Shown: positions 17,513-26,209 of the stretch, piece by piece
Numbering within the stretch: the stretch's first letter is position 1
Layout: the number at the start of each line of letters is the position of its first letter
Source: DATKZS01 sp035527835 [NCBI: bacterium]
GTDB taxonomy: Bacteria > RBG-13-61-14
DNA: 64,000 bases
Assembly (NCBI GenBank): GCA_035527835.1
Contig: DATKZS010000109.1
Span: forward strand, 50,636-114,635
Direction of reading: 5' to 3'
Translations under genes and position numbers: made by a program
The notes under the pieces: generated by a model
What the model saw: the letters and a program-made list of their open reading frames with translations, nothing else
The model's database searches: none
Told to the model about the DNA's origin: nothing

Positions 17513-17938
17513 ATGCAATCAGCACCGGCAACGGAAACACTCCGCCGGCTCGCCCCCGGACCCGGCGACCAGGAAATTACCCTGCTCGGCGACGACGCCA
17601 AGGCCAAGGAGCTCCCCGGCGGCATCATGGTCCTGCTCCGCGTCCTGGAGGGGCAGGAAAAGGGAAAGGGCTACCAGGTGGGCAAGGTCCCGGTATCGCT
17701 CGGCCGCGACGCGCTGTGCGACATCTCGATCAACGACACCCGGCTCAGCCGCCAGCACGCCATGCTCTTTTATTACTCGCCTAATTTCTATTTCAAGGAC
17801 CTGGGCTCCACCAACGGCACCTTTGTCAACGACAGGAGGATCAAGGAGAGCGCGATCAAGAACGGGGACCATATCAAGATAGGCGGGACCGTGCTCGAAC
17901 TCATCGTCAGCGACACCGGCGCCGAAGCGGCCGGATGA
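17513..17938 (+). CDS. FHA-domain protein
   Basis: 141 residues. An N-terminal tail of about 35 residues is followed by one FHA domain (about 37-135) with the phosphothreonine-binding residues in LGRD, LSRQH and STNGTFVN. It starts at the ATG preceded by GAAGAGG. It is 16 bp from the PP2C gene and clearly co-transcribed. It is probably a phosphopeptide-reading adaptor in a Ser/Thr phosphorylation circuit; no kinase is in the window. Confidence 0.9.
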   Translation: MQSAPATETLRRLAPGPGDQEITLLGDDAKAKELPGGIMVLLRVLEGQEKGKGYQVGKVPVSLGRDALCDISINDTRLSRQHAMLFYYSPNFYFKDLGSTNGTFVNDRRIKESAIKNGDHIKIGGTVLELIVSDTGAEAAG

Positions 17939-17954
17939 CGGCGGGGGAGGTGCC

Positions 17955-18716
17955 ATGAGAATTGCGGCGGCGGGAATGAAGCACCAGGGCCGGCTGCGCC
18001 AGCACAACGAGGACAACTTCCTGATCGCGGAGCGGCTCGGGCTCTACGCGGTGGCCGACGGCGTCGAGTCCATGCCCTGCGGCGAGGTCGCGTCCCTGAT
18101 GGCGGTGACCGAGATGGAGAAGATCCTGGCCGGCCTCAACCTGGACCAGGACGCCACCCCGCCCTTCGACTACGCCGAGGGCATACCGCTCCCGGCCCGC
18201 GCCATGAAATTCGCGGTCCGCGAGGCCAACCGCAAGATTTTCGAGAAGGCCGGGTCAGAGGCAAAGTATAACGGCATGGCCACCACCCTGTCCGCCCTCT
18301 GGTTCCAGGGAGGCCGGGTGTACGTCGGCAACGTCGGCGACTCCAGGGCCTACATGGCCAGGAGCGGGAGGATGGTCCAGTTGAGCCGCGACCACACCGT
18401 CCTGGCACAGGGCCAGGCCGACGAGACCGTGTCCATCGAGTTCATGGAAAACTACTCCGCCGCCACCGGACACGAGCTCACCCGGGCCCTCGGCGTCAAC
18501 CAGGACCTCGAGGTCCAATTAGCCGGCGGCTCGCCCAAGCCCGGCGACATCTTCGTCCTCGGCACCGACGGGCTCTACCTGGAAATCCGCGACTTCGAGA
18601 TCATGGACACCGCCAACTCATACCCGCCCGACGTGGCCGTTAAGAAACTCACCACCATGGCCAACGACCGCGGCGGCAAGGACAACGTCGCCGTCATCGT
18701 GATCAAGGTCATGTGA
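17955..18716 (+). CDS. PP2C-family protein phosphatase (Stp1/PrpC-like)
   Basis: 253 residues, a minimal catalytic domain that removes phosphate from Ser/Thr. All metal-binding signatures are present: RQHNEDN, VADGVES, NVGDSRAY, LGTDGLY and GGKDNVAVI. The canonical DGMGG is DGVES, so the second-glycine loop is altered. It starts after GGGGAGG. It is the second gene of an FHA-PP2C pair and is closed by a hairpin with a T-run at 18741. Confidence 0.9.
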   Translation: MRIAAAGMKHQGRLRQHNEDNFLIAERLGLYAVADGVESMPCGEVASLMAVTEMEKILAGLNLDQDATPPFDYAEGIPLPARAMKFAVREANRKIFEKAGSEAKYNGMATTLSALWFQGGRVYVGNVGDSRAYMARSGRMVQLSRDHTVLAQGQADETVSIEFMENYSAATGHELTRALGVNQDLEVQLAGGSPKPGDIFVLGTDGLYLEIRDFEIMDTANSYPPDVAVKKLTTMANDRGGKDNVAVIVIKVM

Positions 18717-18740
18717 GCGGGACGCCGTCACGATCTTTTC

Positions 18741-18772
18741 GAAAGGGGCGCCAGCTGCCGCGCCCTTTTTTT
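18741..18772 (+). terminator. Rho-independent terminator of the FHA-PP2C operon
   Basis: gggcgc (18746-18751), an 8-nt loop, gcgccc (18760-18765), then seven T residues. The flanking A and T runs extend the stem. Confidence 0.8.
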
Positions 18773-18828
18773 ATGAGACGACGCCCGCTCTATTACCGCG
18801 TGATCAGGTATTTCAAGATCTGATCTCG

Positions 18829-18937
18829 CACCGAGACACAGAGCACACAGAGTTAATAATATTGAAAAGCCCGATCATGTTTATATTTTCCTTTGTACTA
18901 ACTCTTGTTCTCTCTGTGTTCTCTGTGCCTCTGTGCG
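18829..18937. repeat. Imperfect inverted repeat of CTCTGTG-type short units
   Basis: The left arm 18829-18852 is built of CACAGAG units. The right arm 18912-18937 is their complement (ctctgtg repeated every 8-9 nt). An AT-rich 59-nt loop lies between. It fills the gap between the PP2C terminator and the DUF72 gene and creates a false N-terminal extension of the latter. I recall similar CTCTGTGCCTCTGTG strings in other environmental genomes; this was not checked. Confidence 0.75.
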
Positions 18938-18973
18938 AAACCGATCGCTTGCCCTGGCGGATCGAGGCATGAA

Positions 18974-19849
18974 ATGAGCGAAGAGCAGGATAATAAATCG
19001 GGCCGGATTTATTGCGGGGTCGCCGGCTGGTCCTACCCGGACTGGGAGTCAGTGGTCTATCCGAGGCCCCGGCCCAGGGGCTTTGACCCGCTCGTTTACC
19101 TGGCCTCTCTGGTGGACGTGATCGAGATCAACTCGACCTTTTACCATCCCGGTCCGAAAAAGAACGCGCAGTCGTGGGCCCGGCGCATGGCGGGGTCCAG
19201 AGGCTTCAAGTTCACGGTCAAGCTCTGGCAGCGGCTCACCCACGAACGCAAGCCGTTTACCGGCGAGGAGGCAGGCGAGGCCCGGACTGCGGCCGACGTG
19301 CTCATGGAAGCCGGACTCCTGGGCGCCGCGCTCCTCCAGTTCCCCTGGTCGTTTGGCAACAACGAGGAAAACCGCGCATGGCTTACGAAGGTCGCGGCGG
19401 CCATGGCCGGGCTGCCCCTGGCCGTGGAAGTGCGCCACGCCTCGTGGGGCCGGCCGGAATTTTACGAGCTGCTACGCGAGCTGGGGATCGCATTCGTGAA
19501 CATTGACCAACCGGTAATCGGCGAGTCGCTCCCTCCCGGCGAGGAGGTCACGGCCGGGTTCGCTTACGCCCGGCTGCACGGCCGGAACTATAAGAACTGG
19601 TTCCAAGAGGACGCTGGAAGGGACGGCCGCTACGACTACCGCTACAGCGAGGACGAGCTGAGGCCGTGGAAGGACCGGGCCCAGCGGATGGCCGAAGGGG
19701 GTGGCGAGGTCTACGTGGTGGCGAACAATCATTATAATGGGCAGGCGGTGGTCAATGCCTTACAGCTTAAAGTGATGCTGGGCCGGCCGGTCACGGTCCC
19801 GCCCTGGCTGGCGGCCGCGCATCCGGGCCTGTTCGACGCTCGAGACTGA
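18974..19849 (+). CDS. DUF72 family protein (YecE-like)
   Basis: 291 residues of the DUF72 TIM-barrel family. Motifs are YCGVAGWSYPDWE, EINSTFYH, FTVKLWQRLTH, QFPWSF, VEVRHASW, ARLHGRN and VVANNHYNGQAVVNAL. The start is the ATG at 18974; the open frame reaching back to 18905 only translates the repeat upstream. The biochemical function of the family is not established. It stands alone, with the neighbouring genes separated by repeats and hairpins. Confidence 0.9.
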   Translation: MSEEQDNKSGRIYCGVAGWSYPDWESVVYPRPRPRGFDPLVYLASLVDVIEINSTFYHPGPKKNAQSWARRMAGSRGFKFTVKLWQRLTHERKPFTGEEAGEARTAADVLMEAGLLGAALLQFPWSFGNNEENRAWLTKVAAAMAGLPLAVEVRHASWGRPEFYELLRELGIAFVNIDQPVIGESLPPGEEVTAGFAYARLHGRNYKNWFQEDAGRDGRYDYRYSEDELRPWKDRAQRMAEGGGEVYVVANNHYNGQAVVNALQLKVMLGRPVTVPPWLAAAHPGLFDARD

Positions 19850-19863
19850 TCCATTAAGACGGA

Positions 19864-19895
19864 AATAGGGACACCCCTCGCGGGGCGTCCCTATT
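19864..19895. repeat. 14-bp-stem hairpin (AATAGGGACRCCCC), REP-like, between convergent genes
   Basis: aatagggacacccc, loop tcgc, then ggggcgtccctatt, with one A-C mismatch. It sits between the convergent DUF72 and zinc-ribbon genes and could end transcription both ways. The GGGACACCCC core resembles REP-type palindromes linked to RAYT transposases (recall, unchecked). No such transposase is in the window. Confidence 0.7.
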
Positions 19896-19914
19896 GGCGT
19901 CAATCTTTATCGAA

Positions 19915-20172
19915 CTATTCGCCTTGCGGCTCGGCCTTGCTCTTCTCAAGCAGATAATGGTATCTGTCCTTGAGCATGTCCATGGGGATGACACGGATAC
20001 GCTTGCAGCGGCGGCACTTGATTTCCACCGTGTCTTCGGTTAGCTTCGCTACCAGGTTGCCGCACTCGCAACGCTCATCCATGCGTTCCTTGCCGTCAAG
20101 GTAATGCTGGCAACTTTTGCATTGGATTGCATCGTCTGATAGGTACTCGTTACATTTAGGACAACGCTTCAT
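19915..20172 (-). CDS. Small double zinc-ribbon protein
   Basis: 85 residues with two zinc ribbons. The first is CPKCNEY...CKSCQHY (about 4-24) and the second is CECGN...CRRCKR (about 35-58), the latter resembling the Com/translation-regulator type. The charged C-terminus is rich in Lys and Glu. The start has a strong GGAGGT Shine-Dalgarno and a promoter at 20208-20235. It is a single-gene unit. It could bind RNA, DNA or protein; the function is unknown. Confidence 0.85.
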   Translation of the reverse strand: MKRCPKCNEYLSDDAIQCKSCQHYLDGKERMDERCECGNLVAKLTEDTVEIKCRRCKRIRVIPMDMLKDRYHYLLEKSKAEPQGE

Positions 20173-20207
20173 GAATTTTACCTCCGTTATTAGCGCCCGC
20201 TTTATTT

Positions 20208-20235
20208 AATATACAACAATTTGGGGATATTTCAA
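20208..20235 (-). promoter_or_regulatory. Candidate sigma70 promoter of the zinc-ribbon gene
   Basis: On the minus strand, TTGAAA (20230-20235), a 16-nt spacer and TATATT (20208-20213) lie about 35 bp before the ATG. Confidence 0.6.
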
Positions 20236-20407
20236 ATTGGCGTGCAAAGAAAAAACGGGACCCGGCAAAAGGCCAGAAACCGCCCGGAAAATCCGTTGGA
20301 ATTATCCCTGGTTCCTTTACTCTTGATTCGTGTTGGGATATGATAAAGGTCCGCCGGCTTAAGGTGGTAAAAGCAAAAAGGGCAAGACAACATTGGTCAA
20401 TACCACA

Positions 20408-23305
20408 ATGGGAAAACAACCTGACATGAGCCACTCGGAAAACAGGCCGCGCCCGCCGCGGAGGCTTTCCTCGTGGGCCGGCGAGATTGCGGCCGCGGGC
20501 CTGGTCCTGCTGGCCGTGCTCCTCGCCTGCAAGCCATTCTCTCATCTTGGCGACTATACCTCGACTCCGCTGATTGACCCCGCCGGCGTGCTCCAGGTCT
20601 ATCCGTGGCACCATTTCAACCTGGTAGAGTTCCGCGCCGGGCATTTCCCGCTGTGGAACCCGTACTCGGCAATGGGCGAGCCGCACCTTGGCAACATCCA
20701 GACCGCCGCGCTCTTCCCGCTCTACTGGCCCTGGTACGCGCTGGGCGGCGAGGCCGCCTATGGCGCGCTCCTGCTCGCGAGGCTCTGGCTCGCGGCCATG
20801 TTCTGGTTCGTGTTCGCGCGGGCCAGGCTCTGCTCGTTCGCGGGAGCGATGGTGGTGGGCGCGGCGTATGCTTTCGGAGGCTATGGGCTGTGGTTCGTCC
20901 AGCTCGTGGACCTGAACTCGCAGATGCTCCTGCCCCTGCTCCTGCTGGCGCTACCTAAAATGGCATTGAAGCCACGGATCACTAATTTCTGCGCCAGCGC
21001 CGCCCTCATCGCACTCGCCATCATCGGCGGCCATCCCGAAGCCGCCTTTGTCACCCTCTTCGTGGCCTGCCTCTACACCCTCACCGCCATCATGGTGAAC
21101 CAGGATAGCCCACATAGCTTGCTATGTGGGCGCCGGGAGGCGCAGGATGCCGGTCCATCAAGCCCTGAATCGCGGGATCGCCAAAGTCTTCCCAGATCGC
21201 TCCTCGCACTCTCCGCCGCCGGCGCCTTCGGCCTCCTGCTATCCTCCGCCACCGCCCTGCCCTTCCTCAACTACCTCTCCCGATGCTGGACTATGCACGG
21301 ACCCGGCTTCGGATTCTTCCACCTCGATCCCCGAGGCCTCTTCAACCTGATCGTGCCCGGCATCCACGTCATCTTCCAGGACATGCCGCGCGAGATCCCG
21401 GTCCAGTACATCAACTACGGCGCTCTATCCATGCTCAAGCTCCCCTACTCCGCCACCGGCGTCCCCGGAAACCTCCCCGGCGCCGGACTCGTGGTCTGCG
21501 CCCTTGCCCTCTATTCCATCATCAGGCTCCGCCGCCTGCCCTGGCAGGCCCTCTTCTTCTCCGGCCTCCTCGCCCTCACCCTCGGCCTAACCTTCGGCCT
21601 CCCGGGCTTCCGCCTCATCGCCCTCATCCCCCCATTCAACATGAACGCCAACTTCAAGTTCTTCTTCTCCGAAATCCACGTCTGCCTGGCCGTGTTGGCG
21701 GGGGTGGGCCTGGACGCAATGTGGGCGCGAGCCAAAGACCGGGGCGATAAAATCAGGGCGATTGTTTATCCTGTTCTCATGACACTGATCATTCTTACAG
21801 CCCTGGAATTTATTTTGGATTCTTCTTACGCCGACCTTATACCTGGAGGTTTCGGGGCCAGGATAACGTACTTGTATTTATTGCTGCAAGCGCCTTTGCT
21901 GGTTTTCATCGTCATGTTTTTGCAGTTCAAGAAGGCGGGAGCTCGAATAATTGCGCACGGCCTGTTCATGCTCGCCATATCTTCTTCCCTGCTTATTGAC
22001 ACCATCCTGGTAATGCCCTACATCCGTCTGAAGATGCCGGGAAAGGAAATGCTCGCAGCACTGCATTCCTCGGCCGATCTCCGCTCCGGCGGGGAAGAAC
22101 GGATTGACGGGCTCGAAGGCTTCTGGCCCGCCAACCGGGCCACGCTTGAAGGTTTCAAGGACGTCCGTTCCTCGGACGCCCTTTTCTATAAGCCTTACGT
22201 TGACCTGATCAATAAAATCAACGGCCTCAGCGCCCAGGAGAGCCTGGGCTATTTCTATCCTTCCTATTTCACCCAGCCCTCGCCCGAAAAGCTCTTGAGC
22301 GAGGACGCGCGCAAGCTGTCCCTGGCCTTTGTCGTCAGCGACATCAAATGGGTGCCCTCGGGAGTTATTGATCATATCATTTCCCGGGCAAAAGGGATTT
22401 ACGGCGTGTGGCCGCCCTCCCGGAACATGGTCCATCTTGAATATCTGCCGGAAATCTTGGGCAGCGACGATATAAGCGTCAGGCCCTTTGCCCTGCCTTG
22501 CCTGTTTCTCCATGCTCCGGCCATGGTCTCTTTTAATCCTTCCTCATTGTCGGAGCGCCCGCCTTTGGAATCCCGCGCCCCGCAAGATGGAACTCTCTCT
22601 TTTATTCCCCATTTCCAACAGATTTCCTCGTCAACCGATGGCGCAATCTTTCAGGTGATAAATAATCGAGATTCAGGGCCAAGCCTTTTATATTCTCTAT
22701 ATATAAATCCGAAAAGGCCGCATCGTAATTGTTGCAATGCCAATTGTGGTCCTAGTCCTAAAAACACGCCTATTCTCCTCACGGCATCCGGGGCCAGTCA
22801 TTTTCAGCTCTCCACGCATCCCGGCCCGAGGAACAACCGCGATGGCGACTGGTCCGCTTTCGTGGCCCTGTCATGGAATGACGGTCCTTATGTCCCTCCC
22901 CCGGAACCGCTGTGGTCGCGATTAGACCGTGGCGGGCCATTGATTTACGAGTCTCCGCACCTGCCCTGGGCGCACATGGAAGATGAACAAGAATTGAAGG
23001 TGGAGCGGAGCGCGGGGGATGAAGTGGCGGTGGATGTGAGCGGGGCCGCGGGCAAGGAGCTTACGGTCCACGAGGCCTGGTACCCGGGCTGGAGGGTGGA
23101 GATTGACGGGAAGGATGGAGTGATAAGGATACCGGAGGACAAGGTGTCGTGGGAGGTGGCGGTTCCGAAGGGTGCGAAAAAGGCCGTGTTCCGGTTCGAG
23201 CCTTATGACTTCAGGATCGGGCTGTATGGAACCTTGGCCACGGCTTTGGTATTGTTGATGGGGTTGTTTTTTAAACCACAGATGAACACAGATGAACGCA
23301 GATAA
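20408..23305 (+). CDS. YfhO-like integral membrane protein (first copy)
   Basis: 965 residues from the ATG at 20408; a TTG at 20393 and an ATG at 20426 are alternatives, and none has a clear RBS. It has about 12 membrane segments in the first 530 residues, then a large extracytoplasmic beta-rich part. LIDPAGVLQVYPW and PLWNPYSAMGEPHLGN in the first loops match YfhO/GT-C proteins, which glycosylate lipoteichoic acid or other surface polymers. A hydrophilic stretch around residues 231-262 contains a perfect palindrome and looks inserted. The last codons overlap the next gene's start within a short-period repeat. Confidence 0.75.
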   Translation: MGKQPDMSHSENRPRPPRRLSSWAGEIAAAGLVLLAVLLACKPFSHLGDYTSTPLIDPAGVLQVYPWHHFNLVEFRAGHFPLWNPYSAMGEPHLGNIQTAALFPLYWPWYALGGEAAYGALLLARLWLAAMFWFVFARARLCSFAGAMVVGAAYAFGGYGLWFVQLVDLNSQMLLPLLLLALPKMALKPRITNFCASAALIALAIIGGHPEAAFVTLFVACLYTLTAIMVNQDSPHSLLCGRREAQDAGPSSPESRDRQSLPRSLLALSAAGAFGLLLSSATALPFLNYLSRCWTMHGPGFGFFHLDPRGLFNLIVPGIHVIFQDMPREIPVQYINYGALSMLKLPYSATGVPGNLPGAGLVVCALALYSIIRLRRLPWQALFFSGLLALTLGLTFGLPGFRLIALIPPFNMNANFKFFFSEIHVCLAVLAGVGLDAMWARAKDRGDKIRAIVYPVLMTLIILTALEFILDSSYADLIPGGFGARITYLYLLLQAPLLVFIVMFLQFKKAGARIIAHGLFMLAISSSLLIDTILVMPYIRLKMPGKEMLAALHSSADLRSGGEERIDGLEGFWPANRATLEGFKDVRSSDALFYKPYVDLINKINGLSAQESLGYFYPSYFTQPSPEKLLSEDARKLSLAFVVSDIKWVPSGVIDHIISRAKGIYGVWPPSRNMVHLEYLPEILGSDDISVRPFALPCLFLHAPAMVSFNPSSLSERPPLESRAPQDGTLSFIPHFQQISSSTDGAIFQVINNRDSGPSLLYSLYINPKRPHRNCCNANCGPSPKNTPILLTASGASHFQLSTHPGPRNNRDGDWSAFVALSWNDGPYVPPPEPLWSRLDRGGPLIYESPHLPWAHMEDEQELKVERSAGDEVAVDVSGAAGKELTVHEAWYPGWRVEIDGKDGVIRIPEDKVSWEVAVPKGAKKAVFRFEPYDFRIGLYGTLATALVLLMGLFFKPQMNTDERR
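21109..21130. repeat. Perfect 10-bp palindromic hairpin inside a membrane-protein gene
   Basis: cccacatagc, loop tt, then gctatgtggg. It lies in frame within the YfhO-like gene, in a stretch encoding a hydrophilic Ser/Arg/Asp-rich peptide between two hydrophobic segments. Confidence 0.8.
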
Positions 23306-23306
23306 A
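23273..23306. repeat. Decamer repeat (CACAGATGAA units) spanning a gene junction
   Basis: cacagatgaa, cacagatgaa and cgcagataaa occur in succession. The repeat provides the last codons of the upstream YfhO-like gene and the ATG (23292) of the downstream one. It is a single arm; no complementary arm lies close by. Confidence 0.75.
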
Positions 23307-26189
23307 GAAGAAATAAAAAATATTGAGGGCAAGGTTCCGGAGAAATCTCCGCAGACTTGCTGGAAAAAACCGATAAAAAAATCTGAATACTTATTCGCGG
23401 CCTCAGTCCTGGTCTTCGCCCTGGCCCTGGCCTACGGCCCGGCCAAGATGGCTGGGCACTCGATTTACGGGGGCGTGGTCCAGGACCTGACCAACCTCTA
23501 CGGGTTTTATTGCTGGGACGAGTTTACGCATAGCGAGCTTCAGGCGGGCCGGTTCCCGCTGTGGAACCCGCACAACGCGTTCGGGGTCCCGCACCTTGCG
23601 AACATGCAGAGCGCGGTGTTATATCCGCTGAACTGGCTGAAGTGGGCGTTCGGGTTCTGGCCGGTGATTGACGCGGTGCTGATGCTCCGGCTTTTCGCGG
23701 CGGGGTTCTTCACCTGGCTTTTCACGCGCCGGGCGCTGGCGCTGGGTTTCTGGCCTTCGCTCACCGCGGCCGCGGCCTATATGCTCACGGGCTACTTCAC
23801 GCGCTACGTTTACATGTCGCACCTGAACGTGGAGGCGCTGCTGCCGCTGCAGCTCCTGCTGCTGCACCGGATGGCCCAGAGGCGGAGCATGGGGAGCATG
23901 GTCCTCGCGGGCCTCGGCTTCGCGCTGCTCATCCTGGGCGGGTTTCCGGAGGCGACGCTTTATGCCTTTGTTTTTTCCATCGCCTATTACCTGATCGTAG
24001 CGCCGGCAGCTTGCCGGCAGCTTTTGCCGCCGGGCCGGCGGCGCTACTTCGCGCCCGGAAGGGCGCTCCCACTTCTCGGGTTGTTGGCGGGGGCGGTGGC
24101 GCTGGGACTGATTATCGCGCTGCCGCAGTGGCTTCCGTTCGCGGAGTATTACGCCCAGGCGTGGACGTATCACGATCCGCTCTCCGGGATGCGGCGCCAC
24201 GATCCGCGGCTTTGCATCTCGCTGATCCTGCCGTGGTTCTTCGGCGAGAACAGCGTCTCGCCGGTGGCGCCGTTTTTGACGCCGTATCTTGGCGTGGTCC
24301 CGGTGCTGCTCGCGGGTTTTCTCGCGCTCCGTCTCCCGCGCGCCAAGGCGCCGGACCTGTTCTTCCCGGCGGCGGCGGTGGCGCTGTTCTCACTCATTTA
24401 CGGCCTGCCGCCGCTCAGCCTGGTCGGCCGGGTGTTCCCGTTCAATTTGACCTATAACGACAAGTACGCGGTCCCGGCGCTGGCGCTGTGCGTGGCCATC
24501 GCCGCGGGCGCGGGCCTCGATCATCTGGAGAGAAAAAATAACTGGAAGACGTTCGCGCTGGTCGCGGGTATCATGTTGTTTTTGATCGGTCTGAACACGG
24601 TGGGCGGGTATCGGAACTGGTTTCGGCCGGCGTGGGCGCTGGGTCTGCTCAAGCCGGGCGTTACGCTGACGGGGGCCATGGTCGCGGTGATCGCGGCGGC
24701 GCTCGCGGTGATGGCCGGCAAGGGTATGATAGGCCGGAAGGCCATGAGCGGCGGCATTTTCGCGCTCTGCCTGATCGGACTCGTCTTCGACCAGCTCGGC
24801 AACACTCCGATGTATCACGACGATCTCAGCGCGCGTTCGGCGGCGCTCGCCCAGACCCCGGAGCCATCGCACGGCCGGTTCCGGGTTTACGCGGACCCGG
24901 AGCTGGACTCCGTGTTTCCGGACCGGCTGCTGCCGGCGGGCGTTGACGACGTCCGGTATTACGACCCTCTGTACCCCGGGTCGTACGTGGAGTTCATGGC
25001 AACGGTGAACGGCCTCTCCGGCGACGCGCTCATCCGGCATTACAACGACAACATGATCTTCGCGATCGGCCGCGACCATCTGGAGGACCCGCTGTTGAAC
25101 CTGTCCAACACCGCCGTCTACATGTTCGACCTGCCCATTGACGAGCGGCCGCTGGCGCGGGAATGGGCTCAGCGCGCGACGACGGTTGGCCCGCGGCACG
25201 AGTCGTGGCTCAGGGCGGAAGAGACGGTGGCCGGCGGTGATGCGCGGCTCGCGGTCATGGACCATGCGCCGGTCAAGATCATGGTCCCGGCCTTCACGAG
25301 GGCGGCGCGGAGTTTTATTTTCAGCGCCGGCGTGCCCGACTCGCAGGTGTTCGCGCCGGGCCGGCGCGGCGACGGCGTGTGCTTCATCGTCACCGGCAAC
25401 GAGCACCCGCCGGCCCTGCTCTATGCGCGCTATCTTGATCCGAAGCGGAGGCGCGACGATCTCGGCTGGAAGCCCGCATCCGTGAGCCTCCTCACCACCG
25501 GCATTGACGCCGGGCGCCGGAGCGCCGTAAAGAACGCCGTCCTCGCCCTGCTCCCCGGCCCGCGCAACGACTCGACCCGCGACGCCGTGGCCTTGGCCCG
25601 GCCGCGGCTCAAGGAGAAGAGGCCAAAAGGCGAGTTCAAGCCGGCAAAGGAGCCCAAAGGCCCGGTGCCGGTTTACCAGGACCAGGGCGCGCTGCCGCGG
25701 GCGTGGTGGGTCGGCGGCTACAGCCTTCCCGTGAATGAGGGCGAATATTTCAAGGAGCTGCATGACACCGCCATGCGCGCTCCGTCCACTTTCACCAGGC
25801 TCGTCGTGCTCAAGCGGGCCCCGGCCGGACCAACGGACGCGAAAAAGGCAACGGTCAAGACGCCCGTTTTCAAGCTCACGCGTTACGGCCCGGGCGCGAT
25901 CACGGCCGAGACCGCGCACGAGAAGCCGGGCTTCATCGTGATCGCGGACCAGTACCTGCCCGGCTGGAGGGCATACCTGGAAAGCGGCGGGCAAAGGAGC
26001 GAGGCCCAGGTGCTCCCGGCCAACGGTCCGTTCCTGGCGGTCCCGGCGCCGGCGGGAGAGTGGACCATGGAGCTCAAGTATTGCCCCTGGTCCTTTAAGA
26101 TCGGCCTGTGGGCCGCCCTGGCCTGCGCGGCTTGCATGGTTCCGGCGTGGATGGCCGCTCCCCGGCGGCGGAGACCCGGGCCGGCTTGA
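23292..26189 (+). CDS. YfhO-like integral membrane protein (second copy)
   Basis: 965 residues, a paralogue of the preceding gene. FPLWNPHNAFGVPHLANMQSA mirrors PLWNPYSAMGEPHLGN upstream, and GYFTRYVYMSHLNVEALLPL is the following loop. A lysine-rich cytoplasmic start of about 30 residues precedes about 12 membrane segments (to 520), an extracytoplasmic domain, and a last membrane helix (935-955). A family-typical PGFIVIADQYLPGWRAYL occurs near residue 880. It overlaps the first copy by 14 bp inside the decamer repeat. It is likely a GT-C enzyme of surface-glycan synthesis; the substrate is unknown. Confidence 0.75.
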   Translation: MNADKEEIKNIEGKVPEKSPQTCWKKPIKKSEYLFAASVLVFALALAYGPAKMAGHSIYGGVVQDLTNLYGFYCWDEFTHSELQAGRFPLWNPHNAFGVPHLANMQSAVLYPLNWLKWAFGFWPVIDAVLMLRLFAAGFFTWLFTRRALALGFWPSLTAAAAYMLTGYFTRYVYMSHLNVEALLPLQLLLLHRMAQRRSMGSMVLAGLGFALLILGGFPEATLYAFVFSIAYYLIVAPAACRQLLPPGRRRYFAPGRALPLLGLLAGAVALGLIIALPQWLPFAEYYAQAWTYHDPLSGMRRHDPRLCISLILPWFFGENSVSPVAPFLTPYLGVVPVLLAGFLALRLPRAKAPDLFFPAAAVALFSLIYGLPPLSLVGRVFPFNLTYNDKYAVPALALCVAIAAGAGLDHLERKNNWKTFALVAGIMLFLIGLNTVGGYRNWFRPAWALGLLKPGVTLTGAMVAVIAAALAVMAGKGMIGRKAMSGGIFALCLIGLVFDQLGNTPMYHDDLSARSAALAQTPEPSHGRFRVYADPELDSVFPDRLLPAGVDDVRYYDPLYPGSYVEFMATVNGLSGDALIRHYNDNMIFAIGRDHLEDPLLNLSNTAVYMFDLPIDERPLAREWAQRATTVGPRHESWLRAEETVAGGDARLAVMDHAPVKIMVPAFTRAARSFIFSAGVPDSQVFAPGRRGDGVCFIVTGNEHPPALLYARYLDPKRRRDDLGWKPASVSLLTTGIDAGRRSAVKNAVLALLPGPRNDSTRDAVALARPRLKEKRPKGEFKPAKEPKGPVPVYQDQGALPRAWWVGGYSLPVNEGEYFKELHDTAMRAPSTFTRLVVLKRAPAGPTDAKKATVKTPVFKLTRYGPGAITAETAHEKPGFIVIADQYLPGWRAYLESGGQRSEAQVLPANGPFLAVPAPAGEWTMELKYCPWSFKIGLWAALACAACMVPAWMAAPRRRRPGPA

Positions 26190-26209
26190 GATCGGGCCGT
26201 TCTCCGCCT

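Noticed and set aside
18905-18973. N-terminal extension of the DUF72 gene
   Set aside because: Those codons (Cys/Leu/Ser-rich) are translation of the CTCTGTG repeat arm.
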